Source: CAZVUW01 sp964629825 (GTDB lineage Bacteria; Actinomycetota; Nitriliruptoria; Euzebyales; Egibacteraceae). Taken from it: a DNA stretch of 60,448 nucleotides. How positions within the stretch are numbered: position 1 is the first letter of the stretch; every line of letters begins with the position of its first letter. The position numbers and the translations under genes were made by a program. The stretch lies in NCBI GenBank assembly GCA_964629825.1, contig CAZVUW010000006.1:1-60448 (forward strand). Reading direction: 5' to 3'. This document shows positions 9,490 through 17,629 of the stretch, piece after piece. Under the pieces are notes generated by a model that saw nothing but the letters and a program-made list of their open reading frames with translations, was not told the origin of the DNA and made no database searches.

Positions 9490-9552
9490 ATCCTTGCAAG
9501 CCTGCATCCGGGTGCCCCGATCCTGAATGCCAGCGGGGCGCGGTGCAAGGAT
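9490..9552. promoter_or_regulatory. Candidate operator pair upstream of the alpha-glucoside operon
   Basis: ATCCTTGCA at 9490-9498 is repeated in perfect inversion as TGCAAGGAT at 9544-9552. The first copy also contains the 8-bp palindrome CTTGCAAG (9493-9500). The pair sits 42-104 bp upstream of the ATPase start, the normal place for a LacI-family operator. CTTGCA-type elements are, as I recall, known in front of actinobacterial maltose genes. No regulator gene is adjacent, so the binding protein is unknown. Confidence 0.4.
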
Positions 9553-9624
9553 TTCGGCGAAGACTGCCCCCTCTGACCAGCGGATATTCCTGGGGCTGCT
9601 GCCGAACCTGACGCACGACTGACG

Positions 9625-9696
9625 TGCCCCCGGCAGGAATCGAACCTGCGCGCCGGCTTTAGGAGAGCCGCGCTCTATCCACTGAGCTACGAGGGC
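9625..9696 (-). tRNA. tRNA-Arg (anticodon CCT)
   Basis: The complement folds as a 72-nt cloverleaf. The acceptor stem GCCCTCG pairs with CGGGGGC (one T-G wobble). The D arm is GCTC...GAGC. The anticodon stem CGGCT/AGCCG carries a 7-nt loop CTCCTAA with CCT at 34-36, and the T arm GCAGG-TTCGATT-CCTGC is perfect. The discriminator is A and no CCA is encoded. CCT decodes AGG. The gene lies between the sugar operon and the copper genes. Confidence 0.95.
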
Positions 9697-9871
9697 GAGG
9701 GCGCTGGGCCGCTCCGAAAGGCTACCGCCGCGCCGGCTGGCCCGACCAAGGCGGGAATCGGATCAAGTCGGGCACATGGGGCGGATCTCCGTGCGGGTTC
9801 GGGGGACAGACCCGGATCTTTCGCCTCCTGGGGAACCGGTCGTCGGCAGCGGGCGACTAATCAACCAGGGC

Positions 9872-9888
9872 CGCCCCTTCCAGGGGCG
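9872..9888 (+). promoter_or_regulatory. Hairpin in the leader of the CopC-CopD gene
   Basis: CGCCCC and GGGGCG form a perfect 6-bp stem with a TTCCA loop, ending 3 bases before a purine-rich GAGAGGGG and 20 bases before the GTG start. It could influence initiation or mark a transcript end; I see no known riboswitch consensus here. Confidence 0.35.
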
Positions 9889-9908
9889 CCGAGAGGGGTC
9901 TGTCCATC

Positions 9909-11549
9909 GTGCGAAGCATCCTCCGCGCCGCCGGCGCGGCCGCGGCGCTGTTCGTCGTCGTCCTGGCCACGGCGCTGCCGGCCTGGGCGCACGCGACGCT
10001 GGTCCGATCGGTGCCGGCCGACGACTCGATCGTCGACGGCCCGGTCCAGGAGGTCGAGCTCGAGTTCAACGAGCCCGTCGGCCTCGAGGCTGACGGCGTC
10101 ATCGTCCTGAACGGCGCCGGGGAGCGGGTCGAGGCCGGCCCGGCCGAGCAGGACACGACCGGCAAGTCGCTGACCATCCCGCTGCAGCCAGACCTGCCCA
10201 ACGGCTCCTACGTCGTCAGCTATCGCGTGACCTCGGCGGACTCCCATGTGGTGCGCGGCGCGCTCGTCTTCAGCATCGGCGAGGAGGGGGAGATCGCCGC
10301 CGTGCCGGCGGGCGGCGAGGGCGGCGCCGAGACCTGGATCATCCGCCTGAACCGCTTCCTGATGGGGGCGGCCACCCTCATGGCGGCGGGCGGCCTGCTC
10401 TTCCTCGGCCTGGTCCATGACGGGCGCAACGACGAGCTGGGCCGGTTTGCGCGCCTGGTCGTCAACGTCGCCGGAGTCGGGCTGCTAGCCACGCTGATCG
10501 GCCTCTACCTGCAGGCGCTGGCGCTCAGCACCTCGCTCGGGGCCGCGTTCGGCGCGCTGCCCGGGGTGGCCACGTCGCCGTACGGAGTCGCCTCGTTCCT
10601 GCGTCTGGCGGCCCTGGTCGCGGTCGCGTGGGTTGCGCACCTGGCGCGGCGCCGCTCCTCGGGCGATCACCTGAAGCCCGCGGTGGTAGCGCTGGCGGCG
10701 GTGGCAGCGGTGGCGCCCTTCTCGCTCACGGGGCACACGCTGCTGAGCGAGCCGCGCTGGCTCGCGACGGTCGCCAACATCGGTCACACCTTCACGGCGG
10801 CCGCCTGGCTCGGCGGTCTGGTGCTGCTCGGGTTGGCCCTGCGGCGGCGCAGCCGGGCGGTTGATGCCGTCGGCGCGGGCACCCTCGTGGCGCGCTTCTC
10901 GCGCCTGGCCTTCGGCACGGTTGTGCTGCTCGTGGCCGCGGGCGCGATCCTCGCCTGGATCGAGGTGCGCAGCGGGGTGGCCCTGGTGACGACCACCTAC
11001 GGGCGCACGCTGCTCGTCAAGCTGGGCCTGGTGGCGCTGGTCCTGCTCGCCGCCGCCTACAACCAGCGCCGTCTCGTCCCCAGCCTCCGCCGCGCCGGCG
11101 ACAGCACCGCCGCGCTCGCGCGGCTGCGCTCGACCGTCCGGTTCGAGGTGGTGGGGCTCGTCCTGGTGATTGCGGTCACGGCGGTCCTCGTCGACTTCAC
11201 GCCGGCCGCCCGCGCCCTCTCCGAGCCCGTGACCCAGCTGGTGGAGCTCGATGAGGACACCGCGATCGAGCTCACCGTGGAGAACCCGAAGGTCGGCCAG
11301 GCGACGCTGCACATCTACCTGCTCGACGGCCTCGGCCGCCCACGGGAAGCCCAGGAGGCGACCCTGCGGCTGTCGTCGGAGGACTCGCGGATCGAGCCCA
11401 TCACGCGCATGACGGCGCCCGCTGGCCCCGGTCACTGGATCTACGACGCCAAGGCCATGGCCGTGCCCGGCGTCTGGCAGATAGAGGTCCTCCTGCGCAT
11501 CTCCGACTTCGAGCAGCGCAGCGCGACCTTCGAGGTCCGCATCACCTGA
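9909..11549 (+). CDS. CopC-CopD fusion, copper-binding/copper uptake membrane protein
   Basis: A 546-residue YcnJ-like protein. The GTG start has GAGAGGGG upstream. A signal peptide ends PAWA, so the mature chain starts with His (HATLVRSVPADDS), the Cu(II)-binding N-terminus of CopC domains. A second conserved His sits in SADSHVVRG. The CopC fold covers about residues 29-125. About eight helices of a CopD domain follow, with the GHTLLSE and GHTFTAAAWLGGL histidine motifs, and then an extra C-terminal extracytoplasmic beta-domain (about 430-546). The YcnI-type gene 42 bp downstream makes a two-gene copper locus. CopD proteins are usually linked to copper import; direction is not provable here. 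Confidence 0.9.
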   Translation: MRSILRAAGAAAALFVVVLATALPAWAHATLVRSVPADDSIVDGPVQEVELEFNEPVGLEADGVIVLNGAGERVEAGPAEQDTTGKSLTIPLQPDLPNGSYVVSYRVTSADSHVVRGALVFSIGEEGEIAAVPAGGEGGAETWIIRLNRFLMGAATLMAAGGLLFLGLVHDGRNDELGRFARLVVNVAGVGLLATLIGLYLQALALSTSLGAAFGALPGVATSPYGVASFLRLAALVAVAWVAHLARRRSSGDHLKPAVVALAAVAAVAPFSLTGHTLLSEPRWLATVANIGHTFTAAAWLGGLVLLGLALRRRSRAVDAVGAGTLVARFSRLAFGTVVLLVAAGAILAWIEVRSGVALVTTTYGRTLLVKLGLVALVLLAAAYNQRRLVPSLRRAGDSTAALARLRSTVRFEVVGLVLVIAVTAVLVDFTPAARALSEPVTQLVELDEDTAIELTVENPKVGQATLHIYLLDGLGRPREAQEATLRLSSEDSRIEPITRMTAPAGPGHWIYDAKAMAVPGVWQIEVLLRISDFEQRSATFEVRIT

Positions 11550-11591
11550 TCTACCTCGACCCATCAAGACCGGACAAGGAGTGCAACACCG

Positions 11592-12314
11592 ATGACCCGC
11601 ACGCTCACCCGACTGACGCCTCTGGCGCTGTGCGCCGCCCTGATCCTGATGCTTGCGGCGCCCGCCTACGCGCACGTCACCGCCAACCCGAACGCGGCCC
11701 CGGCCGGTGGTTACTTCATGGCCAAGTTCCGCGTCGGCCACGGCTGCGAGGGGTCACCGACGACCACGGTCCGGATCTCCATCCCAGACGGGGTGTCGAG
11801 CGTGCGCCCGGAGGTCGTCCCCGGCTGGGAGATCGAGACCGTCGTCGGCGAGCTCAGCGAGCCGGTCGAGCTGCACGGCCAGACCATCACCGAGGGTGTC
11901 AAGGAGATCATCTACAGCGGCGGAAGCCTGCCAGACGAGCACTTCCAGGACTTCGGCGTGAACATGCGCATGCCGGACGGGGCCGAGGGCGAGACGCTGT
12001 ACTTCCCCGTCGTCCAGGAGTGCGAGGAGGGCGAGGAGGCCTGGATCAACATCCCTGAGAGCGTCGAGGCCTGGAACGACATCGATCACCCCGCCCCCTA
12101 CATCACCCTGACCGCAGGCGGCGGGCATGGCGACGAGGCCGAGGAGGACGACGAGGTCGTCGCCGAGCCCATCAGCGCCGAGGGCGGGCTCTCAGGCGCC
12201 TCCGAGACCGACAGCGGCAGCGAGATCCTGCCAATCCTCGCGCTGGCTGCGGGCCTTGCCGGCCTGGCGCTCGGTGGCGCCGCATTCGCCACCGCACGCC
12301 GCGCTCGCGCCTAG
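11592..12314 (+). CDS. YcnI-like (DUF1775) secreted copper-binding protein, membrane-anchored
   Basis: A 240-residue protein with a signal peptide ending PAYA, so the mature protein begins HVTANP. The N-terminal His is the copper ligand in YcnI (monohistidine brace). Further family features are RVGHGCEGSPTTTVRISIP, a PGWEIE segment, and FPVVQECEEGEEAWINIPE. An acidic linker rich in Glu/Asp (about 175-195) leads to a C-terminal helix and a short ARRARA tail, so the protein stays tethered outside the membrane. It probably works with the CopC-CopD protein encoded just upstream. GGACAAGGAG precedes the ATG. Confidence 0.9.
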   Translation: MTRTLTRLTPLALCAALILMLAAPAYAHVTANPNAAPAGGYFMAKFRVGHGCEGSPTTTVRISIPDGVSSVRPEVVPGWEIETVVGELSEPVELHGQTITEGVKEIIYSGGSLPDEHFQDFGVNMRMPDGAEGETLYFPVVQECEEGEEAWINIPESVEAWNDIDHPAPYITLTAGGGHGDEAEEDDEVVAEPISAEGGLSGASETDSGSEILPILALAAGLAGLALGGAAFATARRARA

Positions 12315-12347
12315 CGCACCTAGCTGCCCGCACCAGGGGGCACCCGC

Positions 12348-12384
12348 ACGAACCGGCCCCGGCGAGATGCCGGGGCCGGTTCGT
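12348..12384. terminator. Bidirectional terminator between the copper genes and the rRNA methylase gene
   Basis: A perfect 16-bp inverted repeat (12348-12363 with 12369-12384), arms rich in AACCGGCCCCGGC, with a GAGAT loop. It lies in the short gap between two convergent genes. There is no long T run, as is common for high-GC terminators. Confidence 0.85.
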
Positions 12385-12397
12385 GTTCTTCACGTCC

Positions 12398-13198
12398 TCA
12401 GCCGCTCGGCCGCAGGGCGTGCAGGGCGATCGCAGCGGCGGCGGCGACGTTGAGCGAGTCCACGCCCTCGGCGAGCGGGATCCGGGCGCGCACGTCGGCA
12501 GCCGCGAGGGTGGCGGGCTCCAGCCCAGGACCCTCGGCGCCCAGCAGAAGGGCAAGCGGCCGGTCGCGATCCACGGCGTCGATCGGCGGCACGGCCGGGT
12601 CCGGGGTCAGAGCGACGGTCGTGAAGCCGGCAGCGCGGAGCAGCTCCAGCGCACCCGGCATGTCAGGCACCGGGGCATGGGGCAGGTGCAGCACGTGCCC
12701 CATCGACACGCGCACGCAGCGGCGGTACAGGGGATCGGCGCAGCGCGGTCCGAGCAGCACCGCGTCCGCTCCCAGCCCGCGGGCGGTGCGGAAGATCGCG
12801 CCCATGTTCTCGTGGTCGTTCATCGCCTCGAGCACGACGACGCGCCGGGTGTCCCGGATCACGTCCTCGGCGCGGAGCGGCGGCAGCCGGCCTCCGCAGG
12901 CCAGCGCCCCTTGATGGGCGGGGAAGGCCACGACCTCGTAGAGGACCTCCCGCTCCACGGCGTAGACCGGCGCCCCGCGCACTGCGGCGGCTGGTGCCAG
13001 CTCCTCGGCCCGCGCCGGCTCGCACAGCAGGGATCGGACCGGGTAGCGCGAGTCGAGCAGCGCGCGCACCACCGTCGGGCCCTCTGCGATGAAGACGCCG
13101 GCGCGGCCCTCGTAGCGCTTGCGCAGCTCAGGATCACGGAGAGTGCGGAAGTCTGCCAGCCGGGAATCGGTCGGGTCCGCGATCCTCACGATTCCCAC
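12398..13198 (-). CDS. TrmH/SpoU-family RNA 2'-O-ribose methyltransferase
   Basis: This 266-residue SPOUT enzyme is predicted to methylate a ribose 2'-OH in rRNA or tRNA using S-adenosylmethionine. The N-terminal substrate-binding part (about 1-110) precedes the knotted catalytic domain. Its three motifs are visible: NDHENMGAIFRTARGLGADAVLL (motif 1, with the catalytic NxxxxxR pattern), LALLLGAEGPGL (motif 2) and IPLAEGVDSLNVAAAAAIALHAL (motif 3). The GTG at 13198 follows GGGAGGA by 5 bases. It is a stand-alone gene ending at the shared terminator. The exact target nucleotide cannot be assigned. Confidence 0.9.
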   Translation of the reverse strand: MGIVRIADPTDSRLADFRTLRDPELRKRYEGRAGVFIAEGPTVVRALLDSRYPVRSLLCEPARAEELAPAAAVRGAPVYAVEREVLYEVVAFPAHQGALACGGRLPPLRAEDVIRDTRRVVVLEAMNDHENMGAIFRTARGLGADAVLLGPRCADPLYRRCVRVSMGHVLHLPHAPVPDMPGALELLRAAGFTTVALTPDPAVPPIDAVDRDRPLALLLGAEGPGLEPATLAAADVRARIPLAEGVDSLNVAAAAAIALHALRPSG

Positions 13199-13427
13199 GT
13201 GATCCTCCCGCGCTTCGGCGCTCGAGCGGGCACCCGCACGCGCATACGCGCCCTCGGTGGCTGACTAGTCCGGGATCGGCTGCGAACAGGGCCAGCTGAG
13301 CAACCGCACGGAAAACAGCAGGTCAAGCGGGGGGTTGCGCGAGCCGATGGTCCTACCGGGTGGTCCTGACGGCGCCTCAAGATCATCCGCGAAGGCTATT
13401 CAACGCCGGCGGGGCGCGGCCGACCTT

Positions 13428-13448
13428 CTCATCACGCAGCGTAATGAG
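13428..13448. promoter_or_regulatory. 21-bp near-perfect palindrome upstream of the small ORF
   Basis: CTCATCACGC and GCGTAATGAG flank a central A, differing from perfect symmetry at one position. It sits 40-60 bp before the start of the 28-residue ORF. The position and size suit an operator for a dimeric regulator, or a short RNA stem. No regulator is assigned. Confidence 0.4.
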
Positions 13449-13487
13449 CTGCGGGGACAGGAAGTCCGACTGACGAGAGGAACCGCA

Positions 13488-13574
13488 ATGAAGCGCTTCA
13501 CGCACTCTGCCACCGCTCTGGCCGTCCTGGTCGCCCTCGTGGCGGCGCTCGGCGCGCCGGCGAAGTGGTACTAG
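13488..13574 (+). CDS. Signal-peptide-like 28-residue small ORF
   Basis: The ATG at 13488 follows GAGAGG by about 7 bases. The product begins MKRFTHSATA (two positive residues), has a hydrophobic core at about residues 9-22 and ends GAPAKWY. APA is a good AxA signal peptidase site, so cleavage would leave only Lys-Trp-Tyr. The ORF is closed 15 bases downstream by a perfect hairpin terminator and lies 67 bp before the membrane GGDEF protein, in the same direction. I do not recognise a family. It may be a secreted peptide precursor, a one-helix membrane peptide or a leader peptide. The start and terminator support real expression; the function is unknown. Confidence 0.55.
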   Translation: MKRFTHSATALAVLVALVAALGAPAKWY

Positions 13575-13588
13575 GAGCCACTGCAGCC

Positions 13589-13620
13589 CTCGGCGCCCCG
13601 GCTGATGCCGGGGCGCCGAG
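13589..13620 (+). terminator. Terminator/attenuator between the small ORF and the GGDEF gene
   Basis: A perfect 14-bp stem (CTCGGCGCCCCGGC with its complement) and a 4-nt TGAT loop, 15 bases after the small ORF stop and 21 bases before the GGDEF start. It would make the small ORF a separate short transcript with at most partial read-through. Confidence 0.8.
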
Positions 13621-13641
13621 ATCCCCACAGGGACGGTAGGT

Positions 13642-15678
13642 ATGGAGCGAGACGGCGGGCGAAGGATCATCTTCAACCTGTACGTCGGCAGCGTCATCGC
13701 TGTCGGCGCGCTGATCCTGCTCGCCGCCGCTCTCAACTTCGATCTCTCCAGCTTCGCCGGCGCGCATCCGCCGTCGTTCTGGCTGTACACCGCGGGCCTG
13801 CTGGTCTGCGAGCTCAAGCCCGTGCCGTGGCTGCGCCGACAGGACGGCGAGTTCACGGCCTCTTGGACGTTCGCGGTCGCGCTCATGCTGAGCGCCCCGC
13901 TGCCAACGGTGCTCCTGGTTCTCGCGGCCTCGTCGCTGATCGGTGACTGGGTCAACCGCAACGCACCGGTGCAGACCGCCTTCAACATCGCCCAGCTGAC
14001 GATCTCGATGGGCATCGGCGCCGGGCTGCTGCGCGTCTTCGGCGGCGGCCAGGCGCTCCTCGACCCCACCCAGAGCCTGTGGCCGTACCTGCCTCTGGCG
14101 GTCCTGGCCGCGACCTCCATCTATGTGATCAACAGCGCCCTCACGATGACGGTGCTGGCGCTCCACCAGGACACCTCGGTGCGGTCGATGATCCGCCGGG
14201 GTCTGCCGATCAACCTGACCATCGACGGGATGCTGATGGTGCTGGCGCCGATCATGGTGGTCGTCGCCCAGCGCAGCCTCCTGCTCACACCGCTCCTCAT
14301 GCTGGTGGCCTGGGCCGTCTACGACAGCGCCGCCAGGGCCCTGGCGCGTCAGCACGACGCGATGCACGACCAGCTGACGCAGCTTCCGAACCGCCGAATG
14401 TTCGCGGAGGAGGCCAAGGTCGCCCTCGAGGACGCCACCCGGCGCGGCCGCCAGGTCGCAGTGATGCTGGCGGACCTCGACGGGTTCAAGGAGATCAACG
14501 ACCGCCTGGGGCACCACGTCGGCGACGCGGTGCTCCAGGCGGTCTCCGAGCGCTTCCGCTCCGCGGTGCGCAGCCAGGACCTCGTCTCGCGCCTGGGCGG
14601 CGACGAGTTCGCGGTCCTGATCACCCACCTCGACTCCAGCGAGGCGGCCGTGCGGCGCGCCGGCGAGCTGCTTGCCAGCCTGGAGGAGCCCTGCACCGTC
14701 GGTGAGACCAGCGTCCAGATCAGCGGCAGCTTCGGCATCGCGATGTTCCCCGAGCACGGCCTGCAGCTGGACGCCCTGCTCCAGCGCGCCGACAAGGCCA
14801 TGTATCACGCCAAGTTCCGGCGTTTGGGCATCTCGATGTTCAACGAAGCCCGTGACCGCGATGGCCACGGGCGCCTGTCGGTCCTGGCCGAGCTGCGGGA
14901 GGCGCTCGACGCGGAGGCGCTCGGCGTCGACTTCATGCCGCGGGTCCGGCTCAGCGACGGGGTCGTCACCGCCACCGAGACCATCCTGCGCTGGGAGCAC
15001 CCGATCCGCGGGCTGATCCCGCCCGAGGCCTTCGTGCCGTTGGCGGAGGACAGCGACGTCATGGCGAGGCTGTCCGCGCTGGTCCGCCGCAAGGCCCTCG
15101 CCCAGTGCGCGGCCTGGCAGAAGGCCGGCATAGGGATCGAGATCAGCGTCCCCGTCGCTGCCCCGGAGCTGCTCGACCCCGGCTTCGCGGCGGCGGTGGA
15201 GGCCGAGCTGTCGGAGGCCGGGCTCACGCCTGACCGGCTCGAGATCAGCGTCGTCGAGTCGACCATCACCAGCGACGCCTATCACATGACCCAGGTGCTC
15301 GAGTCCCTGCGCGCCCTCGGTGTCCGGGTCGCCCTCAAGGACTTCGGAGCGGGCGCTCTGTCGCTTGCTGCCCTCCGCGACCTTCCCATCGACCGCGTCA
15401 AGCTCGACCCCGCGTTCGTCGCCGGTCTCGCCGGACCGCCGCGCGAGGCTCTGGTTCTGCGCTCGGTCGTCACCCTCGCCGCCGGGCTCGGACTCGAGAC
15501 CGTCGCCGGCGGTGTCGACTCACCCGAGGCCATGGCCGAGCTCGCCAGCCTCGGCTGCGACCACGCCTACGGCACGCACATCGCCCTTCCCGCCGGGGGA
15601 CCGGTCCTCACGCCCTGGCTCGCCCGCCGCTGCGCCGCCCCCACCGTCGGACCGACTCCACTCGAGGCACAGCCATGA
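13642..15678 (+). CDS. Membrane diguanylate cyclase with degenerate EAL domain
   Basis: A 678-residue protein with an N-terminal sensory region of about seven to eight helices (residues 8-230), a GGDEF domain (about 240-400) and an EAL-like domain (about 415-665). The cyclase motif GGDEF is intact at 319-323. An I-site RSQD lies at 310-313, exactly five residues upstream, so product inhibition is expected. The EAL half has lost key residues: the signature is ETI at 446-448, the Asn of SVNLS is Pro (504), DDFG is KDFG (566-569), and AEGVE is AGGVD. It is therefore probably a c-di-GMP producer whose EAL domain binds or signals rather than hydrolyses. It overlaps the next gene by ATGA. Confidence 0.9.
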   Translation: MERDGGRRIIFNLYVGSVIAVGALILLAAALNFDLSSFAGAHPPSFWLYTAGLLVCELKPVPWLRRQDGEFTASWTFAVALMLSAPLPTVLLVLAASSLIGDWVNRNAPVQTAFNIAQLTISMGIGAGLLRVFGGGQALLDPTQSLWPYLPLAVLAATSIYVINSALTMTVLALHQDTSVRSMIRRGLPINLTIDGMLMVLAPIMVVVAQRSLLLTPLLMLVAWAVYDSAARALARQHDAMHDQLTQLPNRRMFAEEAKVALEDATRRGRQVAVMLADLDGFKEINDRLGHHVGDAVLQAVSERFRSAVRSQDLVSRLGGDEFAVLITHLDSSEAAVRRAGELLASLEEPCTVGETSVQISGSFGIAMFPEHGLQLDALLQRADKAMYHAKFRRLGISMFNEARDRDGHGRLSVLAELREALDAEALGVDFMPRVRLSDGVVTATETILRWEHPIRGLIPPEAFVPLAEDSDVMARLSALVRRKALAQCAAWQKAGIGIEISVPVAAPELLDPGFAAAVEAELSEAGLTPDRLEISVVESTITSDAYHMTQVLESLRALGVRVALKDFGAGALSLAALRDLPIDRVKLDPAFVAGLAGPPREALVLRSVVTLAAGLGLETVAGGVDSPEAMAELASLGCDHAYGTHIALPAGGPVLTPWLARRCAAPTVGPTPLEAQP

Positions 15679-17468
15679 TCCTCCCTGTCGTCCTGCTCCT
15701 CCTGATCGTGTCCGTCCCCGTGCTCGGCGGGGATCTCCGCCGGGTGGCGGACGTCCGGCTGCGCTGGATGGGCCTGGCGCTGGTCGCGCTGGTCGCGCAG
15801 ATCGCGATCATCAACGTCTTCGACCACTCGCTGCCCAAGGACCTCGCGGGGCTCCTCCACGTCGCCACCTACGTGCCGGCCATCCTCATGGTCCTCGCGA
15901 ACCTGCGCGTGCCCGGCGTCGCGCTGATGGCGCTCGGGGGCGGGATGAACCTGGCCGCCATCGCCGCCAACGGGGGGGTGATGCCGGCCTCGCCGTCGGC
16001 GCTGGCCAGCGCCGGCCTGCCGATGGCCACGGTCGAGTTCAGCAACTCCACGGCGGTCGAGTCGGCGCGCCTGGCGTTCCTCGGCGACATCTGGGCCATC
16101 CCCGAGGGCTGGCCCCTGTCGAACGTCTTCAGCCTCGGCGACGTCCTGCTGGTGATCGGCGCGGCCGTCTTCCTGCACCGCATCTGTCAGTCCACCCGCC
16201 TGCCGGCCACGCTCCGCGGTGCCGGAGGGGTTCTGAGCATCGTGCCCTTCCGCCGCCTGTGGATGGCCTTCGCCGTCTCGACCCTCGGCGACATGTCATA
16301 CGCGCTGGCCGTCGCCGTCGCTGTGGTCGAGCAGGAAGGGGGCCCGAGGCTTCTCGCCGTCGTCTTCATGGCCCAGGCGATCGCCGGCGTGGTCGGCGGG
16401 CTGCTCGGGACCACGCTGGTGGACCGCTTCGATCGCCGCACCATGATGATCCTGTCGGACGGAGCTCGTGCGGCGGCGGTGCTGACGCTCCTCCTGAGCG
16501 CGGAGCCCTCCGCCCTGCACTTCACCGCCGTCGCGGTCGTGCTCGGGATCGGAGGGTCGCTGTTCCAGCCCAGCATGCAGGCCTCGCTCCCCAACCTGCT
16601 GCCCAAGAACCGGCTGGTGGACGCCAACGCCCTGATCTCCTTCACCTTCCACCTGACGGTGATCGGCGGTCCGATCCTGGGTGGTCTGCTGGCCTCGCAC
16701 ATCGGGCTGCGATCGACCTTCATCCTGAACGCGGCCACCTTCGTCGGCTCGCTGCTGCTGCTGGCGGCTGTGCGCCTGCCCGCGTTCGAGCGCGGACCCC
16801 ACCAGCGCACCCTCGAGATGATCCGGGACGGGTTCTCCTACGTGCGGAGCACCCGCATCGTCCGGGCCGTGCTGCTGGTCACCGGCTTCGCGCTGTTCGC
16901 CACCGCCATCCGCGCGCCGATGATGCCGGTGTTCGTGCTCGACGTCCTGCACGGCGACGCCGGCATCCTCGGGGTCGTCGCCGGAACCTGGGGCGCGGGC
17001 ATGCTGCTCGGCTCCCTGGCCGTCCCGATGCTGACCGCCCGCTGGCGTGCGGTGCCGCTCCTCGCTGCCAGCGTCGGCAGCGTGGGCCTGGCGCTCGCGG
17101 TGACCGCATTCCAGACCTCCGTGGCACCGGTCCTCGCCGCGGCCATCGTCGCCGGCGCCGGCAACTCGATCGCGGTCGTGCTCTACGAGAGCATGCTCCA
17201 GGCTCAGACCCCCGATCAGGTGCGAGGCAGGGTCCTGGCCGCCTGCGAAGTGGTCGACGGGCTCGGGTACGTGCTCGGCGCAGGCTTCGTGGCGCTGGCC
17301 GGCACCGCCCTCGGGCCGCGGTCGATCTTCCTGCTGGCCGGCGCGATCTTCCTCACAGCGAGCCTGCACGTCCTGCGCTCCCTGCGCACGGTCGAGCTGG
17401 AGCCGCTGGACGCGACGCCGGCCGCGGAAGCAGCCCCCGAGCCCGGCGCCGTGCCAGGCACGGTCTGA
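15675..17468 (+). CDS. DUF5317-MFS transporter fusion
   Basis: A 597-residue membrane protein. Residues 1-175 look like the DUF5317 family: four to five helices with GGGMNLAAIAANGGVMPASP and a LGDIWAIPEGWPLSNVFSLGD segment. From about 190 a complete MFS unit of the MFS_3/EntS type begins (LWMAFAVSTLGDMSYALAVAVAVVE, then LVDRFDRRTMMILSDGARA). The ATG overlaps the stop of the GGDEF-EAL gene by 4 bases, so the pair is coupled. DUF5317 is, as I recall, usually a stand-alone protein near c-di-GMP genes, so the fusion ties a transporter to this signalling module. The substrate is unknown. The C-terminus is Glu/Ala/Pro rich. Confidence 0.82.
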   Translation: MILPVVLLLLIVSVPVLGGDLRRVADVRLRWMGLALVALVAQIAIINVFDHSLPKDLAGLLHVATYVPAILMVLANLRVPGVALMALGGGMNLAAIAANGGVMPASPSALASAGLPMATVEFSNSTAVESARLAFLGDIWAIPEGWPLSNVFSLGDVLLVIGAAVFLHRICQSTRLPATLRGAGGVLSIVPFRRLWMAFAVSTLGDMSYALAVAVAVVEQEGGPRLLAVVFMAQAIAGVVGGLLGTTLVDRFDRRTMMILSDGARAAAVLTLLLSAEPSALHFTAVAVVLGIGGSLFQPSMQASLPNLLPKNRLVDANALISFTFHLTVIGGPILGGLLASHIGLRSTFILNAATFVGSLLLLAAVRLPAFERGPHQRTLEMIRDGFSYVRSTRIVRAVLLVTGFALFATAIRAPMMPVFVLDVLHGDAGILGVVAGTWGAGMLLGSLAVPMLTARWRAVPLLAASVGSVGLALAVTAFQTSVAPVLAAAIVAGAGNSIAVVLYESMLQAQTPDQVRGRVLAACEVVDGLGYVLGAGFVALAGTALGPRSIFLLAGAIFLTASLHVLRSLRTVELEPLDATPAAEAAPEPGAVPGTV

Positions 17469-17629
17469 TCTGGAACTGGCCGCTACCGCTGTCGCTGCAT
17501 GAGCGGAGGGCTTGACCGGCTGGCCGGGGCCACCGGTTGAGCGGGTTGGGCCCGATCTGCGGCGCGAGCGTACGCTGGTCGACGGTCGAATTCGCACCGC
17601 CCCTCAACCTCTCATCCCGCGGAGCTGTC

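Noticed and set aside
9697..9908. Possible riboswitch or copper-sensor site before the CopC-CopD gene
   Set aside because: Only a simple 6-bp hairpin is visible. I find no conserved riboswitch core or convincing CsoR operator.
13265..13487. Possible c-di-GMP riboswitch before the small ORF and cyclase
   Set aside because: I compared it with the GEMM-I consensus. Fragments such as CCGGTAGG occur only on the wrong strand and the conserved core is not present.
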